64,000 nucleotides of DNA, taken from NCBI GenBank assembly GCA_026874595.1, contig CM049306.1, positions 62,874,019 to 62,938,018 of the forward strand. Reading direction: 5' to 3'. The notes under the pieces were generated by a model. It saw nothing but the letters and a program-made list of their open reading frames with translations, did no database searches and was not told the DNA's origin. This document shows, piece by piece, positions 1 to 11,996 of this stretch (its first letter is position 1; each line of letters opens with the position of its first letter). This stretch comes from Sipunculus nudus (taxonomy: Eukaryota; Annelida; Sipuncula; Golfingiida; Sipunculidae). The position numbers were made by a program, and so were the translations under genes.

Positions 1-682
1 CTTATAGATAAAAAGAAAATCGAAATTGGAAATCTGGAAATCGCTCTTTTTTACCTCTGGGACCTTGAACAATGGGGCCAAAGTCACTGAAACTGGCGCA
101 TAGAAAAGTAAATCTAGGGTAAGAATCAATGAACTCGTAGAAAAAAGTTGCAGAATAATACAAATAATAACGGGAAATGGAAATATCTCCACCTATGGAT
201 AGAAGGAAATAGATGGATAAGCTTTTCAAGAAAAGTACATGTCATGCCAGTGTAACAAATAATGCCAGTTACATTACTCGGCCAGCAGGCAGCTGTCCCG
301 TTTAAACAGAGTTGACAGTAGCCGCTTGCAGGTCAGCTGAGGAAGCACTCGTTCCTACCGTCCACCTCTAAACTAATTCAACTTGGGCTTTTAGCCGGAA
401 CGTATCACTTTACCCAGTGATTAAACGCCGTGGAGCGAAGTTAACTGACCCCTCTAGGGCTTCAGGATGGGCATTTAATTTGGAAACCCACAGTTGCGCA
501 CTCATCAGGCCCGTCCTCGATGTCTGGCAGCTGGTCTCCCAAGTCATGGTGGAACAAATACACTGATCAGCTTGTCCACTGTGAGGGGCCGACTGCACAG
601 TGATATGTCTGTGTTATCTCTCATTACAAGCACCGAGCAGAATTTCTGTCTGGTATAAATCCGTGAAACTATCAGTCTGTGG

Positions 683-696
683 CCAGCAGAGGGCAC
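683..696 (+). promoter_or_regulatory. CTCF-like binding motif
   Basis: CCAGCAGAGGGCAC is a near-ideal match to the core of the animal CTCF motif. CTCF is an insulator and loop-anchor zinc-finger protein conserved across Bilateria. Only the motif is seen; occupancy is inference, and a 14-bp match can occur by chance. Confidence 0.4.
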
Positions 697-1730
697 CTCA
701 CAGAGGGCAGATAGCATTCCAGCAGTAAGAATATGTAGATTCCGTTTGTTCCTTTTTTTCACCCATCCTGCGAGTGTGTCTGACATTATCAGGCACACAT
801 AGAGCCTACACCCACTTTTACCACTCCTACACAGTCACACCTCTCTTATTTTCTATATTTTGTTCTATCCTTTACTTAAAACTCTCGTAACCCGAGCAGA
901 CCATAGAGTCCAGCATACCTCCAGCAGTCCTCGACTGTCTGGGAAGCTGTTTTGCAAGAACTTCCAAGACAATGATCTGAAGGAACGGCTTACTGCTGCC
1001 ATTACATACATGGCATTTAATCATCATGAAAAATTAATATTAAAAAAAGGCAATTTTTATGAACTATGTTTATTATATATATAACAAAGATAACAATTTA
1101 AAGGTCTTCTAAAAGAAAATTTCTAGAAGTCACAGTAAAAAAAATAAATTTATTATCTATTTTTAATACTTTTGCAGATATTCCAGTATTTTTGTTTCAC
1201 CTTTAGAATTACCCCTACTTCAAATACTTTCTGTCAAATTAGAGTGATGACAATGCCAGGAAATTTCTTCCTTACCATCAACAGAAATTAACACCACGTC
1301 TGTGAGAATAAGGATAGGGTCTGATGTTACGACGACGTTATGTTTTAACATCCTTGGATGCTGATTATGTTTGCCTGTGTAGGGCACATGTAAACGTCTT
1401 AGCAATCTTGAACCATTGACCGAATATCAAATGTTTAGTTTTATTATCACTTTCCACAAATGTATTTCCTCATTCATATCAACCTTACTTGTTTGACATT
1501 TATCGAACAATACGTTGTTGTTTGTGATGTTTTTATTTCTATACATGCATGTACATCACGTGTATTAAGAAACCTGCGAGTGATTGTGATACCTCACAAC
1601 AGGCCAAGGGATGTTATGCTACATTGGATCAAGAAGTATTGGTCAGGTTGGATTCATGTGCCATGTGCACATTGTAGAGGCAACATGGATCAATTTAATT
1701 TACATGGTAATGCATGTTTATGTAGTGTTG

Positions 1731-1965
1731 GATGATAACATTATCACTGACCAAGTTTTCAAGGTACACATACCGGTGTATGAATTTCTTGCCACGAACA
1801 CTGTGCCACAAAATAACTGTAAAATATTTGTACATGTCTTATTGAGACAGTATCCCACTGAAAATATATATATTTTCATCAACTTAAAAAAAAATCGCAA
1901 CATTCCTCATCTCATAATAAATATTCCCCTAGTCCTGATGAATATCCCGGTTACCGGGTTTATCA
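1731..1965 (-). repeat. dispersed repeat, copy 1 (partner at 48440-48690)
   Basis: The reverse complement of this segment aligns with 48440-48690. Both share 'atactgtctcaataag', 'tgtacaaatatt', 'ggcaagaaattcatac' and a terminal CCGGTA..CCGGG palindrome. The match runs about 235-250 bp and stops sharply on both sides, as expected for an interspersed element. No family was recognised. Confidence 0.65.
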
Positions 1966-2099
1966 GTTAGTATGTAAAGTGTAATAGCAGACTTTTTTCC
2001 AGTATTCTTGTCTTTTTGGTCAGGTGTTTCGATGAGTGACGTTATTCTTTATAGCTGAAGTCAGGAGGCTGCTTACTTATTGAATTCTAGGTATTCTTA

Positions 2100-3440
2100 T
2101 AGTTTTAGGCAGGTGGCTAGCGCCTGACGATATTGTGAAAGTTATAGGTTAGTTGGTTATCATCTGACGGTTAGAGGTGCGGACAGCATCACCCCCTGGT
2201 TGGGACCGGTCTAGTCAAAGGATGAGCGGTACGGTATTTTGTGTTAGCTGTCCTGTCCAGCCCAGACTAAAACTTTGGACCGGACTGGTCCATGCGGTCC
2301 GGTCCGCACATCTAATGCTGGTAGTTAAGGCAGGTGGCTAGCGTCTGACGTTATTCAGGAGGTTTTAGGCAGGTGGCTAGCGTATGCCGGTATTCAGGTA
2401 GATTTCTATGAAGTGGCCCGCGTATGACGGTAATCAGGAAGGTTTAGGCATGTGGTAAGGGTCTAATGACATTTAAGTAGTTTTAGGCAGGTGGCTAGCA
2501 TCTTGCGCGGTATACAGGTTGTTTTGGGCAGGTGGCTGGCATGTGAAGGTATTCAGATTGTTTTAGGCAAGTGACTAGCGTCTGACGGTATCCAGGTAGT
2601 TTAGGCAAGCGACTAGGATCTTATGGTATTCAGGTAGTTTTAGGCAGGTGGCTAGCGTGACCGTCTGACGGCATTCAGGTTGATTTATGCAGGTGGCTAG
2701 CGTCTGACGATATTCAGGTAGTTTTAGGTCGGTGGCTAGCGTCTGGCGGTATTCAGGATGTTTTGGGCAGGTTGTTAGCGTGTATGGGTATCCAGGTTGT
2801 TTTAGGCAGGTGGCTAGCATCTGACGGTATTCAGCTTGTTTCAGGCAGGTGGGTAGCGTATGACGGTATTCAGGTGGTTTTAGTCATCAGTCTAGCATCG
2901 GATGGTATTCAGGATGTGTTAGGCAAGTGGCAAGCGTATGGCGAGTTTTAGGTTGTTTTAATGCATGTGGCTAGCGTCTGACGGTTTTTTTTCAGGTTGT
3001 TTTAGGCATGTGGTTAGTTTCGGACGTTATATTAGTTGTTTTAGGCAGGTGGCTAGGGTAAGACGGTATTAAGTTTGATTCAGGCAGTCGGCTAGCGTAT
3101 GATGGTTTTCAGGTTGTTTTAGGCAGGTGGCTAGCGTATGACGGTATTCAGGCTGTTTTAGGCAGGCGGCTAGTTTCTGAAGGTATTCAGGTTGTTTCAG
3201 GCAGGTCGCTTGGGTGTGACGGTATTCTGGTTGTCTTGGACAGGTTGCTAGCGTATGACGGTGTTCAGGTTGTGTTAGGCAGGTGGCTATGGTCTGACAA
3301 TATTCAGGTAGTTTTAGGCAGATGGCTAGGATCTGACGGTATTAAGGTTGTCTTAGGCAGGTTGCTAGGGCTGACAGTATTCAGGTTGTCTTAGGCGGGT
3401 TGCTAGGGTCTGACGGTATTCAGGTAGTTTTAGGTAGGGA
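2100..3440. repeat. 39-bp minisatellite
   Basis: About 30 diverged direct copies of a 39-bp unit containing 'aggcaggtggctagcg' and 'tctgacggtattcagg' are visible. The array is interrupted at 2171-2315 by an unrelated foldback element. Short open frames within it are products of the repeat and not genes. A second degenerate repeat of about 50 bp ('attcttgcagtttcagtc', 'cttggcgactg') follows at 3470-3640. Confidence 0.9.
2171..2315. mobile_element. 145-bp MITE-like foldback element inside the minisatellite
   Basis: The ends TTAGAGGTGCGGAC and GTCCGCACATCTAA are inverted repeats with one mismatch in 14. The 39-bp unit is split at 'ctgacggt' and resumes with 'atgctggtagtt', which corresponds to 'attcaggtagtt', so the insertion falls cleanly inside one unit. 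The GAGGTGCG-type end resembles hAT MITEs, but an 8-bp target duplication is not clear. Confidence 0.6.
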
Positions 3441-4454
3441 CGTTTTTGTTGAAGTACATGTATTTGTCACCTGGCTCCGCGACTGTAGTTATTCTTGCAG
3501 TTTCAAATCGCTTGGCGATTGATATCATAGGAAGATATTCTTGCAGTTTCAGTCAAGTTCTTGGCGACTGTATTTATTCTTATAGTTTCAGTCGGGTGTC
3601 TCGGCCAGTGACATTATTATTGAACTATTAGTCAGGCGAAAGACATTATTCTTCTTGGAGCCCGCGATAATGAAGTGGACGGCAACAACCATCAGTGTAT
3701 ACTGGAAGGATATTTCAACGGAAGGGTATTTGGCAGTTTGGGTAACCACGTTCACGTTTAGACTGTATATGTACACTCTTGTCCAGTCCACCTAATCATA
3801 CTTTAAAAGCAGCCTGTGCTTTTCTGATACACGTACCATATTCCTCCATGGACCCGACATCCACAGACAATTTAGATAAAACCTGGTGGTAACGTGGGAT
3901 GAGGGGCTCACTCATAACAGCAAACCGTTAATGCTAAGACGTAACTGGTATACTGAAAACCTACTATAATCCTAAACGTTGCAGTTTGCTTGGCCCTATA
4001 GGAAAATGGTCAGTCGTTCCGTTTCCGCCAAATGTGCCAGTACAAATGGTTACATGACAATAAAAGCTTATAGGCTATCTCACATTTCTCCTGCAACAGA
4101 TCAAATGTCTCCAGAAAATGTATACGATAATTTGATTAATAAGCTCAGCAATGTGTTTTGTTAACGATGTCTGGAATATAAAAAAGGTTTTTCATTGGCA
4201 AATTAATACAAATGAAGATGATTAATCTAAAAATTCAAATGACTGACTTCCATCAATAACTGTCAACAAATTTCGTATTTTTACTTAAATAATGTGGATT
4301 GTAACAGGTATATATATGGACTACTAATTTAAAATATTAGGTATTATCTTTTATCATAAACAAGCGTAAAATGACTGAAGAAAACTTAAGACCTAAACTT
4401 GATGTAAATAAGATCACTCTTGATAAAAAAATTAGGTTACTTAAGATTTCAGTA
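3441..4454. other. noncoding
   Basis: After the degenerate repeat at 3470-3640 this is unique AT-rich sequence. No gene, RNA or recognisable signal was seen. Confidence 0.5.
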
Positions 4455-4456
4455 TA

Positions 4457-5380
4457 CAGTCGAACCTCTATAATGTGGGCACCCTTGAGACTTGGCCAAG
4501 CTGCCACGTTTATAGTAGTGCCCACTGTATGGAGGTAGTAGCTGCCACATTGAGTGCTGCCTCCTACTGTAATATTACTAGAGCTTACATATATATGTGT
4601 GTGTGTGTATTATAACATTTATTGATGTACATAACCTAAAAGCACTGATCCTGTTTGTTTAATCTTTCTAATATTTTGATAAGTTTACCAACGTTTCTTA
4701 AGATATACCATATAAGATATATTGTTCTTCAAACTTTTGCTTGAGACAAGCCACTCTCAGAATCTTTCAATAGGTACACTTCTGGGGCTATGCAAAACCT
4801 TTATGTTTCAGTTTAGGGTTAACATTTTATAAGTGGAAAGTACAGTGGATATGCAGAGAAAGCCTGCGAATGACCAGTGTTTGTTGTTGATCATTAAGTG
4901 CAACTGCTAAGTAAACATTGCACTAGGCCACGGGGACCTAACCCTATTACCTTATGTCAGAGTACAAAGTAATTGGATGTATAAGCAGGGCTTCCACTCA
5001 TGGTATAACTATAGCAGTATCTTTGCTTAACTGACATAAGAAAGTCTAGTGGCTGTCAGATCAGAAGTATGCTTATCAGTACAAAATAAATGGCTACTGA
5101 GTGGTACATTTACTACCGGCCATAAACCATCAGAGGAATAGCCACTTACGGCTGAGGTCTGACTGGAGGAATATGTAGGCACATTCAAGTAGTCTAATTA
5201 ATACACCCACCTCTGACTTTGTTCATCTGTTTAACAATTAATAGCTGATATATAAATATTTAATAATTAATGGTCATTCTGATTTGCTAATTTTTAAAAA
5301 TACACAATGAATGAAGCTCTAAAAGTTAAATCAATGAAGTGCCCACATTATGGAGGTGCCCACTAAGAGAGGTTCGACTG
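4457..5380. mobile_element. pogo/Tigger-like non-autonomous DNA transposon (924 bp)
   Basis: The left end begins CAGTCGAACCTCTATAATG and the right end finishes GAGAGGTTCGACTG. Both are flanked by TA (4455-4456, 5381-5382), the target duplication of Tc1/mariner/pogo elements. CAGTCGAACC is a common pogo/Tigger terminus. The phrase 'gtgcccac..atggaggt' recurs inside both ends as a subterminal repeat. No transposase frame is present, so it would have been moved in trans. Confidence 0.75.
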
Positions 5381-5984
5381 TATTCCACCGTCCTATCATA
5401 TAGTTCTTAACCGGAATGAAATTCTGAAGATGTAACAACTTGGTTGACCAAGCATGAAAAAAAATGGAGACAGTTACCTCTTCGTCAGCCCCAAAAATGT
5501 TTAAAGAAAATATATGATCTGACATCCATGCATTTAATCGAATAAACTCCTCGCTGAGGTAAAATGACTGAGATAAAAATGGCATATGCAGAAAATGGCT
5601 ATGATAAAAACTCTTGAAGTAGAAATGGCTAAATAGAAAAATAATTGTTTATAGTATTGTATTTTGAATTTGATTCACCATCACACTGCAAGTAATAAAT
5701 GTGTTTTCATGCTCATGTTATAGACTGTGTGCACTCTTATTTTTTTTATATATTGGGACACATACCATCAGACTGTTTAGTAAACAGGAATGTGTATTTT
5801 ATATATTTGGCACAGATGAATGCACCCGGACTGTGTTCACATTGGTATATAAATTTGCATTACATGTAGTGATTACAGTTATGTCTAAATTTGGCTTCTG
5901 TCGAATTTTCATATAGTTTTTTGCAAACATTTTTCATAACGTTGGATCATAATGTATATAAAAATCGATGTATGATTTTATCTT

Positions 5985-6285
5985 CCGCCATTTTGAATAT
6001 ATGGCGGCCATATTAAATCCAGGGTTATCTATACCTGAGAAACCGTCATTATAGACAAGGGTAAGGCAAGAACAATTTTATAATCTTTAATAGAAAACTG
6101 TTTATCGTTGATTCAAGGGAAATTTTCCTGTAAAATCACTTTCTGCTATAAAAATATTTTACTGTAAATATTTTTTATATAATTTGCATAAATTTGCATA
6201 TTTAAATGATTTTGTGGTATAAATTATAAAAAAAATAAATCTATTAATTAATTAGGATTTTATAGAGAGCAAAGAATTTTGAAAA
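5985..6285 (+). repeat. dispersed repeat family, copy 1
   Basis: It starts with 'gccattttgaatatatggcggccatatt' (split here as gccattttgaat and ggcggccatatt). It continues through 'aatagaaaactgttt' and 'ggaaattttcctgtaaaat' to an AT-rich tail. It is homologous to the reverse strand of about 11560-11795 and to 54985-55110. The family is not recognised. Confidence 0.6.
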
Positions 6286-7924
6286 CAAAATTTACATTTT
6301 AGTTATTTTTTTTCCTACCCTGACTTTTTTTTACTCTTTTCAAATCCTTATCATAATGCCTGATATTAAATTTGCTACAGAGTAGGAATTTTGTACATAC
6401 TTAGTTTATCTTTTAAAACTTAACTGTTCTGGATAAATGGTCAAGTACATGTCACTTCTGTCTAAGTTTTCAGCGTCCATCATGAAGTATACTTCTCTAT
6501 CCATAAGTGATATTTACGCAATAAGCTTCATCATATGAATATTTTATTTGAAACAGACTGATAAATGATGTGATCACATTTTTAATCTCTTATACATTAC
6601 AAGTATAAAAATGTACGTTAAATCTCATTATAATAAATTTGTTATTATATTGATCAGATTAAATGATATGTAATGTATTATTTCAACGCAAGGGGCTAGA
6701 CACATAATATTGAACTCTGCAAAATTGATGGACAGTGAACAGTAAATGCAAGCGGCCTTGGGTTATAGAGCGTTAGAGGGCAATTATATAACTGCCTCTT
6801 TTAGACTTTATCATGTTCTGATATACATGTAACGATAGACTTTTATATGACGAAACATATTCACTCGCGTATACAGTATGTTGAAATCCAAGTAGGGTAT
6901 ACATTAAATGCATTTGTTACAATGTGTACAGCAAACTGTAAACTGAATGTGTACAGCAAATTGTTAACTGTAACATGTGACGTCATAATATGTTTAATTT
7001 CAGGCCATATCTTCTGGCCTGTCAAAATTAACAGACTCTTATAGAAGCATTTATTAGTCTTTTATCCCAAAACATTGGCACCCTTATATTTCTATATATC
7101 TTCAAGTGATGGTAATTTATAAAACGTCAGTTTCATGAACCACTTATAACCCTTGTCAATGACGTTTACTCAAACACTGTTCATTTCTTTTTTTTAATTT
7201 GTACGCTAAAAGAGTGACCCATATCCAGCACCCTTTACTGCATGGAGTCCTATTACTGTTCTTGCTCAGGTGGTTTCATTCTTTGACCACAGTGGCTGAT
7301 TACCTGGATACGGAACAAGCATTTTCGTTTAATTTGCTTATTTGATTGCAAATTGAGCCCTGTAAATAAGCCTATTGGCAATCATGCAAACTTCAATACA
7401 ACTGGAAAGAATATCATATTCATTCACTTTCATCCAAACATCACACGAACATGAGTTGGCATTCTCTGTTCCTTGTTTATATTAATTAATACTGTTCTGC
7501 ATGAATTAAAATATTCCCTTAAAAGGTGGATCAAGTTTATTTATTAAGTACATGTAAAATCTTGGCCTCTAACACCTGTAATCAATAACGAACAGATGTC
7601 ATATTTTGCACCAAACACCTCACAACTGATCTTGATTCGACCAGCTGCTCATCGCGTGTGCAAATTAGTAAATTATTTATTAACTAGAAAACTAAATTGG
7701 AAGAAGAGAAACCATTTAATCATAATGAATATATAAATCACGTATTTTCTTTTTAATTTTCAGTCAGTATCGCTTTTCAATTTTTTAAATATATATATAT
7801 ATATAATACAAATTAGTTAATAAATAATGGAAATGTGTAAATGTGTAAATTAGCTATAAAAAGGAGAAACAATACATATTACGGGAAATAAGTAAATTAA
7901 TAAGCAACTACTGAAATATCCGTA

Positions 7925-8012
7925 AAGCAGCTGTTTAAGTTATTATGTTCTATGAAAAGACCACTACTTTTAATCTCATTTGCTAATTACATATGCAAAT
8001 TATCTAATTGTT
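7925..8012 (+). repeat. short dispersed repeat (partner 11418-11515)
   Basis: The two segments share 'ttattatgttct', 'aaaagaccactacttttaat' and a following 'tgcaaattatcta'-type tail in the same orientation. They are interspersed repeat fragments of unknown class. Confidence 0.55.
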
Positions 8013-8840
8013 TTTCACTGGACAACTAGAGGGAAAGACCAGTTACCTAAGTAAGCAGATATTTAATCCATTTAATTAATATAAGTATCTAACTTACATT
8101 CAATTAAAAAATCCACTCAGTAACGCTTCAGTGTTCACATAAAGAGTAAATGTGTAGCTTTATTGTATCGTTATCCACCCCGGCTTCCTCTCTGGCCAGT
8201 AGTTTACGACTCCAAGGTTAGGTTCACGGCTACCCTCATGACGATTATATAGCTCTTTCTTCATTTACTGCTTCTGTACTTGAACAATAGACTTGCCCTC
8301 GTCCCTTCTTCTACTCAAGGTTACAAATTTGTTACGAAGATGTTTTCTCTAGAGCGTCTGAAAATACAAAATAAAATGTAAATTTCATGAAAAGCACATT
8401 TTATATGACAGAGTTGTTTGCAGGATTTGTGTATATTGAATCACAGCATATATGGCTGAACAGGTCATCCTGATAATTTTTATTTTAGATGCTACATTGA
8501 TTATATACTTTATTACTTTTTATAATATTCATAATGGAGAGTTAGTTCCTGAGATTAAGGAGTCCTCCTCCCATTCATCTCGGAAAATGTGTGCCTTCAA
8601 TATGTCAAAATTAAATCTTGAGCAAGAAACAGTGCCGTGCGAAACTTTATCAGAAAACATTCATTATACATGTATTTATAAATGGGATTCATAGTAACAG
8701 AGTCACTTAAAATATGTTCATTTGCAACTAATCCATCCACATGGCTCAACTGGGGTTGAGGTACATCTGTGAACTATTTGTCAGATGTAGAGAAGCTGCA
8801 GGAGAAAAATGATGTATTGACAACTTGTATAATCATGTTC

Positions 8841-8842
8841 AT

Positions 8843-8930
<88 letters not shown>
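8841..8930. repeat. (CA)n/(TA)n microsatellite
   Basis: A compound simple repeat: about 36 bp of CA with one interruption, then about 52 bp of TA. Confidence 0.95.
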
Positions 8931-8937
<7 letters not shown>

Positions 8938-9121
8938 CAAACTGGTTATACTGTTTAGGTCTAGTAGAAAACCAAAGTAATTTATCAATCAGTGGCTTGA
9001 AGTAAATCCATGTGTTGGGCACAAAATTGCAATTTTCTTTTTTTTTTGTAGGACTCCTGGCAACTTAAAGTAATAAGCCAGGGTGACAATAATATTAGTA
9101 ATATACCAAACATTTACAACA

Positions 9122-10667
9122 TCTATATATTAATAGCGTAAGGAGATTTTTGTAATTTTCCGTATCTCCTCTTATACCACCGTACGGATTGCCGTGATTT
9201 TCGACATACATATGCTCCGGGTTTGTCCGAAGAGATTTCACCCACTTTTATCTGCAATATTTGCGTTTTACGTGCATAATTAATAATTTTAATATTTGCT
9301 CCCCCGCGGGCGCCTCTTTTCTTTGTGTCTTTGGGCCCGGTAACACAATGGCCATAGAGTGTGTGATGGCGGGACAGAGTTTTACTCCGGGGGCCCTATC
9401 TGGGGTTTTCTTACATTTCACAGTGACCGGCCCGAAATAATCCCCATCGGCCATCCCTTCTCAAAAGGGGGATCTTTGTTAGAATTGTTTTGCAGGACCC
9501 CTCTTCGTGGCCTGATATGCTTGAGTGCACATCTACCGGGTCGCAGGAAATCGTAATGAATAGTTCGAAAAAAGGTATGGTTCTCAGACACTTTATATCA
9601 GAGACCTGTGAGGCCGGGCGATATTTTACCTTTATTTTGTTCATTTCGATAAAAATTTCAATTGATCAGGCAAAGCATGAAAATAACAGAATTGTTTTGT
9701 TATACACGCAAAAGCACATAACAAAGGAAATCTGATCAAAATTGTTTCATTTTATCTTCTTGAAAGATGAAAATCATAATGAATTTTTTATGCGGGAGGG
9801 GGAGTACAATTGACGCGGGCGGTGCCTGAGAACCATACCTTTTATTCTTTTTTTTTGTCATATACAGTCGCACTTGGTCGCACGAAGTCCAGGTGCCTTG
9901 CATGTGATTTATGTCCTTGACAAATATTCACCAACACATGCAGGCCTAATATGTAACAGATGTAAAATAAATGTTAACCAAATTCACATCGTGGTTGGTA
10001 CAGTGTGACGTGTACACGATGGAGTGGCACCAACAAAGTTGTAAACACATAATACAGACTTTAAATGTTTTGCAAATCGAGATTTTTTTCTCATCACTGC
10101 AGTTACAAATATGTAACTCCTGTAAAAATGTATAGTTAATACGTTTGTACTGGTATTTGTTTCTTTAACATGCATGTGCCATCTTATTTTCAATCATATT
10201 TTTTGTTTCATTTTTGGTTTTTAAAGACTTTTAATTCTTTAATTCAGTATGTATGCTTATTGCGTATAAGTCATGGCCATCATTGTTACTATTTTCACAA
10301 CTAAAACTGGTATTTTTGCATTTTTCCTCTTAGGTCTATTCCGTGAACGGTTTCTTTCGTATTTATATGTAATCCTGTTGATCAGTTTCTCATGTCACAG
10401 GGTACATGTGTAGGTGACTATTTGTCAAAGACCCCGAACACATGTTAAGCACTGGGTTCGGGGGACCGTACGCTGTTCCGAAACATGTTCCCAACGCTGT
10501 TCTGAAAGATATTTATCCACAACACAATACTTATAATGGATCTATATATTAATATCGTAACGCGATTTTTGTGATTTTCCGTATATCCAAATTTTCTGTG
10601 GATTTCCGATACCACCGTACATCGTGTCGTGTCGTCCCAAACCGTGCGTAGCACGTGTATTTGCTAG
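9122..10667 (+). mobile_element. Helitron-like non-autonomous element, copy A
   Basis: It begins TCTATATATTAATAG and ends ...TTGCTAG. It is flanked by A on the left and T on the right, as expected for Helitrons, which insert between A and T without target duplication. A perfect hairpin (CGTGC-gta-GCACG, 10643-10655) sits 8 bp upstream of the terminal CTAG (10664-10667), as in Helitron 3' ends. It is colinear with copy B (36388-38124): both carry 'actccgggggccctatctgg', 'ggcccgaaataatccccatc' and 'cttctcaaaagggggatctt'. No Rep/helicase is encoded. A 274-bp MITE is nested at 9570-9843. Confidence 0.75.
9570..9843. mobile_element. MITE nested in Helitron copy A
   Basis: The 22-bp ends are inverted repeats with 21 of 22 matching; they begin AAAAGGTATGGTTCTCAG and finish CTGAGAACCATACCTTTT. 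The interior is partly self-complementary. Copy B lacks the segment and runs almost directly from 'gtcgcaggaatccgtgatgg' to 'ctatacagtcgcac', giving an approximate empty site. The superfamily is undetermined because no clear target duplication was found. Confidence 0.65.
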
Positions 10668-11417
10668 TATAAAATATTAGGTTAATTTACATTAAGTTGA
10701 TTTGTTTATATACTTGTCATATCCTTAAATGTTCTATATACTTTGACTTCTCTCTATATATACATATATATAGGTCATATTTATTTATATGTTTATATAT
10801 ATATATATATATATATATAAATTTATCACACAACATGTTTAGCTAAATTAATTAATAGTTACCTGGCAGTTGGGGCGAATCCCCAATGTCAGCTGTATTT
10901 TCCTTCTCAAGGCTCATTGGTCCAGGAATAGACTCTACAAAATATTTGAAAAATATATTTACAAAACAGATGGCCATGACCATTGGGTATGTAAATATTA
11001 TATATAAAAATTAAACCTTGCACATGATATATATAAATATATATATATATAAATATATATGTGTGTGTGCACTGAACCAGCTGTATCATGTTACAATCAC
11101 ACTGTCAAAAATCAGGAGGACACATTACACAAAGTTTTTTTTAGTTTTCGATGTACATATATTTAGCTTAACTAATAGGAGTATTTTGGGGTACTTGGTT
11201 ACATTATTAGAAGTTAATAATATCTGTTGTAGCCACTTTCAAAATTAGTCATCTGTAGTTAATATACAGTCTTACAGATATATATCAAAATACATAGGCC
11301 CCCGTATTGTAAAATTAGTTAATAAATGACACAAATATGTGAAAAAGCTTTAAAATTAAAACAATTATTATATTATTACAATTAATATGTGGACATATTA
11401 CTGCTAAGAAGTGATTT

Positions 11418-11515
11418 CTTAAGCAACTATTTACGTTATTATGTTCTTATAAAAAGACCACTACTTTTAATTTCAATAATTTTTCTAATTTGCATAATTT
11501 ATCTGCATTTTATTA
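11418..11515 (+). repeat. short dispersed repeat (partner 7925-8012)
   Basis: It is the second copy of the 'aagaccactacttttaat' repeat, in the same orientation as the first and more diverged toward its end. Confidence 0.5.
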
Positions 11516-11559
11516 TTTGAAAAATATAAGATTTTAAAGACATTTACGTCACATCTTAT

Positions 11560-11795
11560 CAAATTTGAATATTTTGTAACCGAAATATTTTATTCGTTCT
11601 ATAAAACGCCAATTAATTAATTGATTTATTGATTATATAATTAATTCCACTAATTCATTCAAATTTGCAAATTATCTAATTAAATATGTACAGTACAACA
11701 TTTTTAGAAATTAATTCTACAGGAAAAATTACCTTAAAATTAACCAAGAAAAGTTTTCTATTAAGGATTATCGAATTGCTTGCATTAACTCTCTC
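11560..11795 (-). repeat. dispersed repeat family, copy 2 (reverse)
   Basis: The reverse complement matches 5985-6285 ('aatccttaatagaaaact', 'tttttcctgtagaatt', then 'caaatttgaatg'-like AT-rich sequence). It lacks the 'ggcggccatatt' head, so it is truncated or diverged. Confidence 0.55.
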
Positions 11796-11996
11796 AAACT
11801 GATCAAACTTTGGTGAAACAAATATATTAACAGGTCAGGTTATGTTAAATGAGAACCTCATAGGAAAATAATAAATAGTCAGGGAAACGTAGTTAATAAA
11901 ACTAATAATGCTGTGTTTTAGTTTTGTCATTAGTTGTGCTGATCAGTAGTTCGTTTCGTGTATTAATACAGTTTTTGAACTAACAAGGCTACGGTT

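Larger units (their letters stand above)
1..2099. other. noncoding, mostly unique DNA
   Basis: No coding region is recognised on either strand; short open frames lack family motifs. A CTCF-like motif (683-696) and one copy of a dispersed repeat (1731-1965) lie here. From about 2000 the sequence turns into a degenerate prelude to the minisatellite, with phrases like 'attcttat..gtcaggtg'. Confidence 0.6.
5383..9121. other. AT-rich noncoding region
   Basis: No coding sequence is supported. It contains copies of dispersed repeats (5985-6285, 7925-8012) and a (CA)n/(TA)n microsatellite (8841-8930). Short open frames at 5701-5916, 6847-7044 and 8452-8694 have no family motifs. Confidence 0.6.
10668..11996. 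other. noncoding, AT-rich
   Basis: It contains short TA runs, dispersed repeat copies (11418-11515, 11560-11795) and no supported gene. Confidence 0.55.

Noticed and set aside
860-1084. 74-residue forward open frame
   Set aside because: The sequence has no known motif and ends in low-complexity AT-rich DNA.
8769-9022. Open frames across (CA)n/(TA)n tracts here and at 14.0, 29.7, 53.9, 58.4 and 63.0 kb
   Set aside because: The poly(Y-I) or poly(H-T) peptides come from microsatellites.
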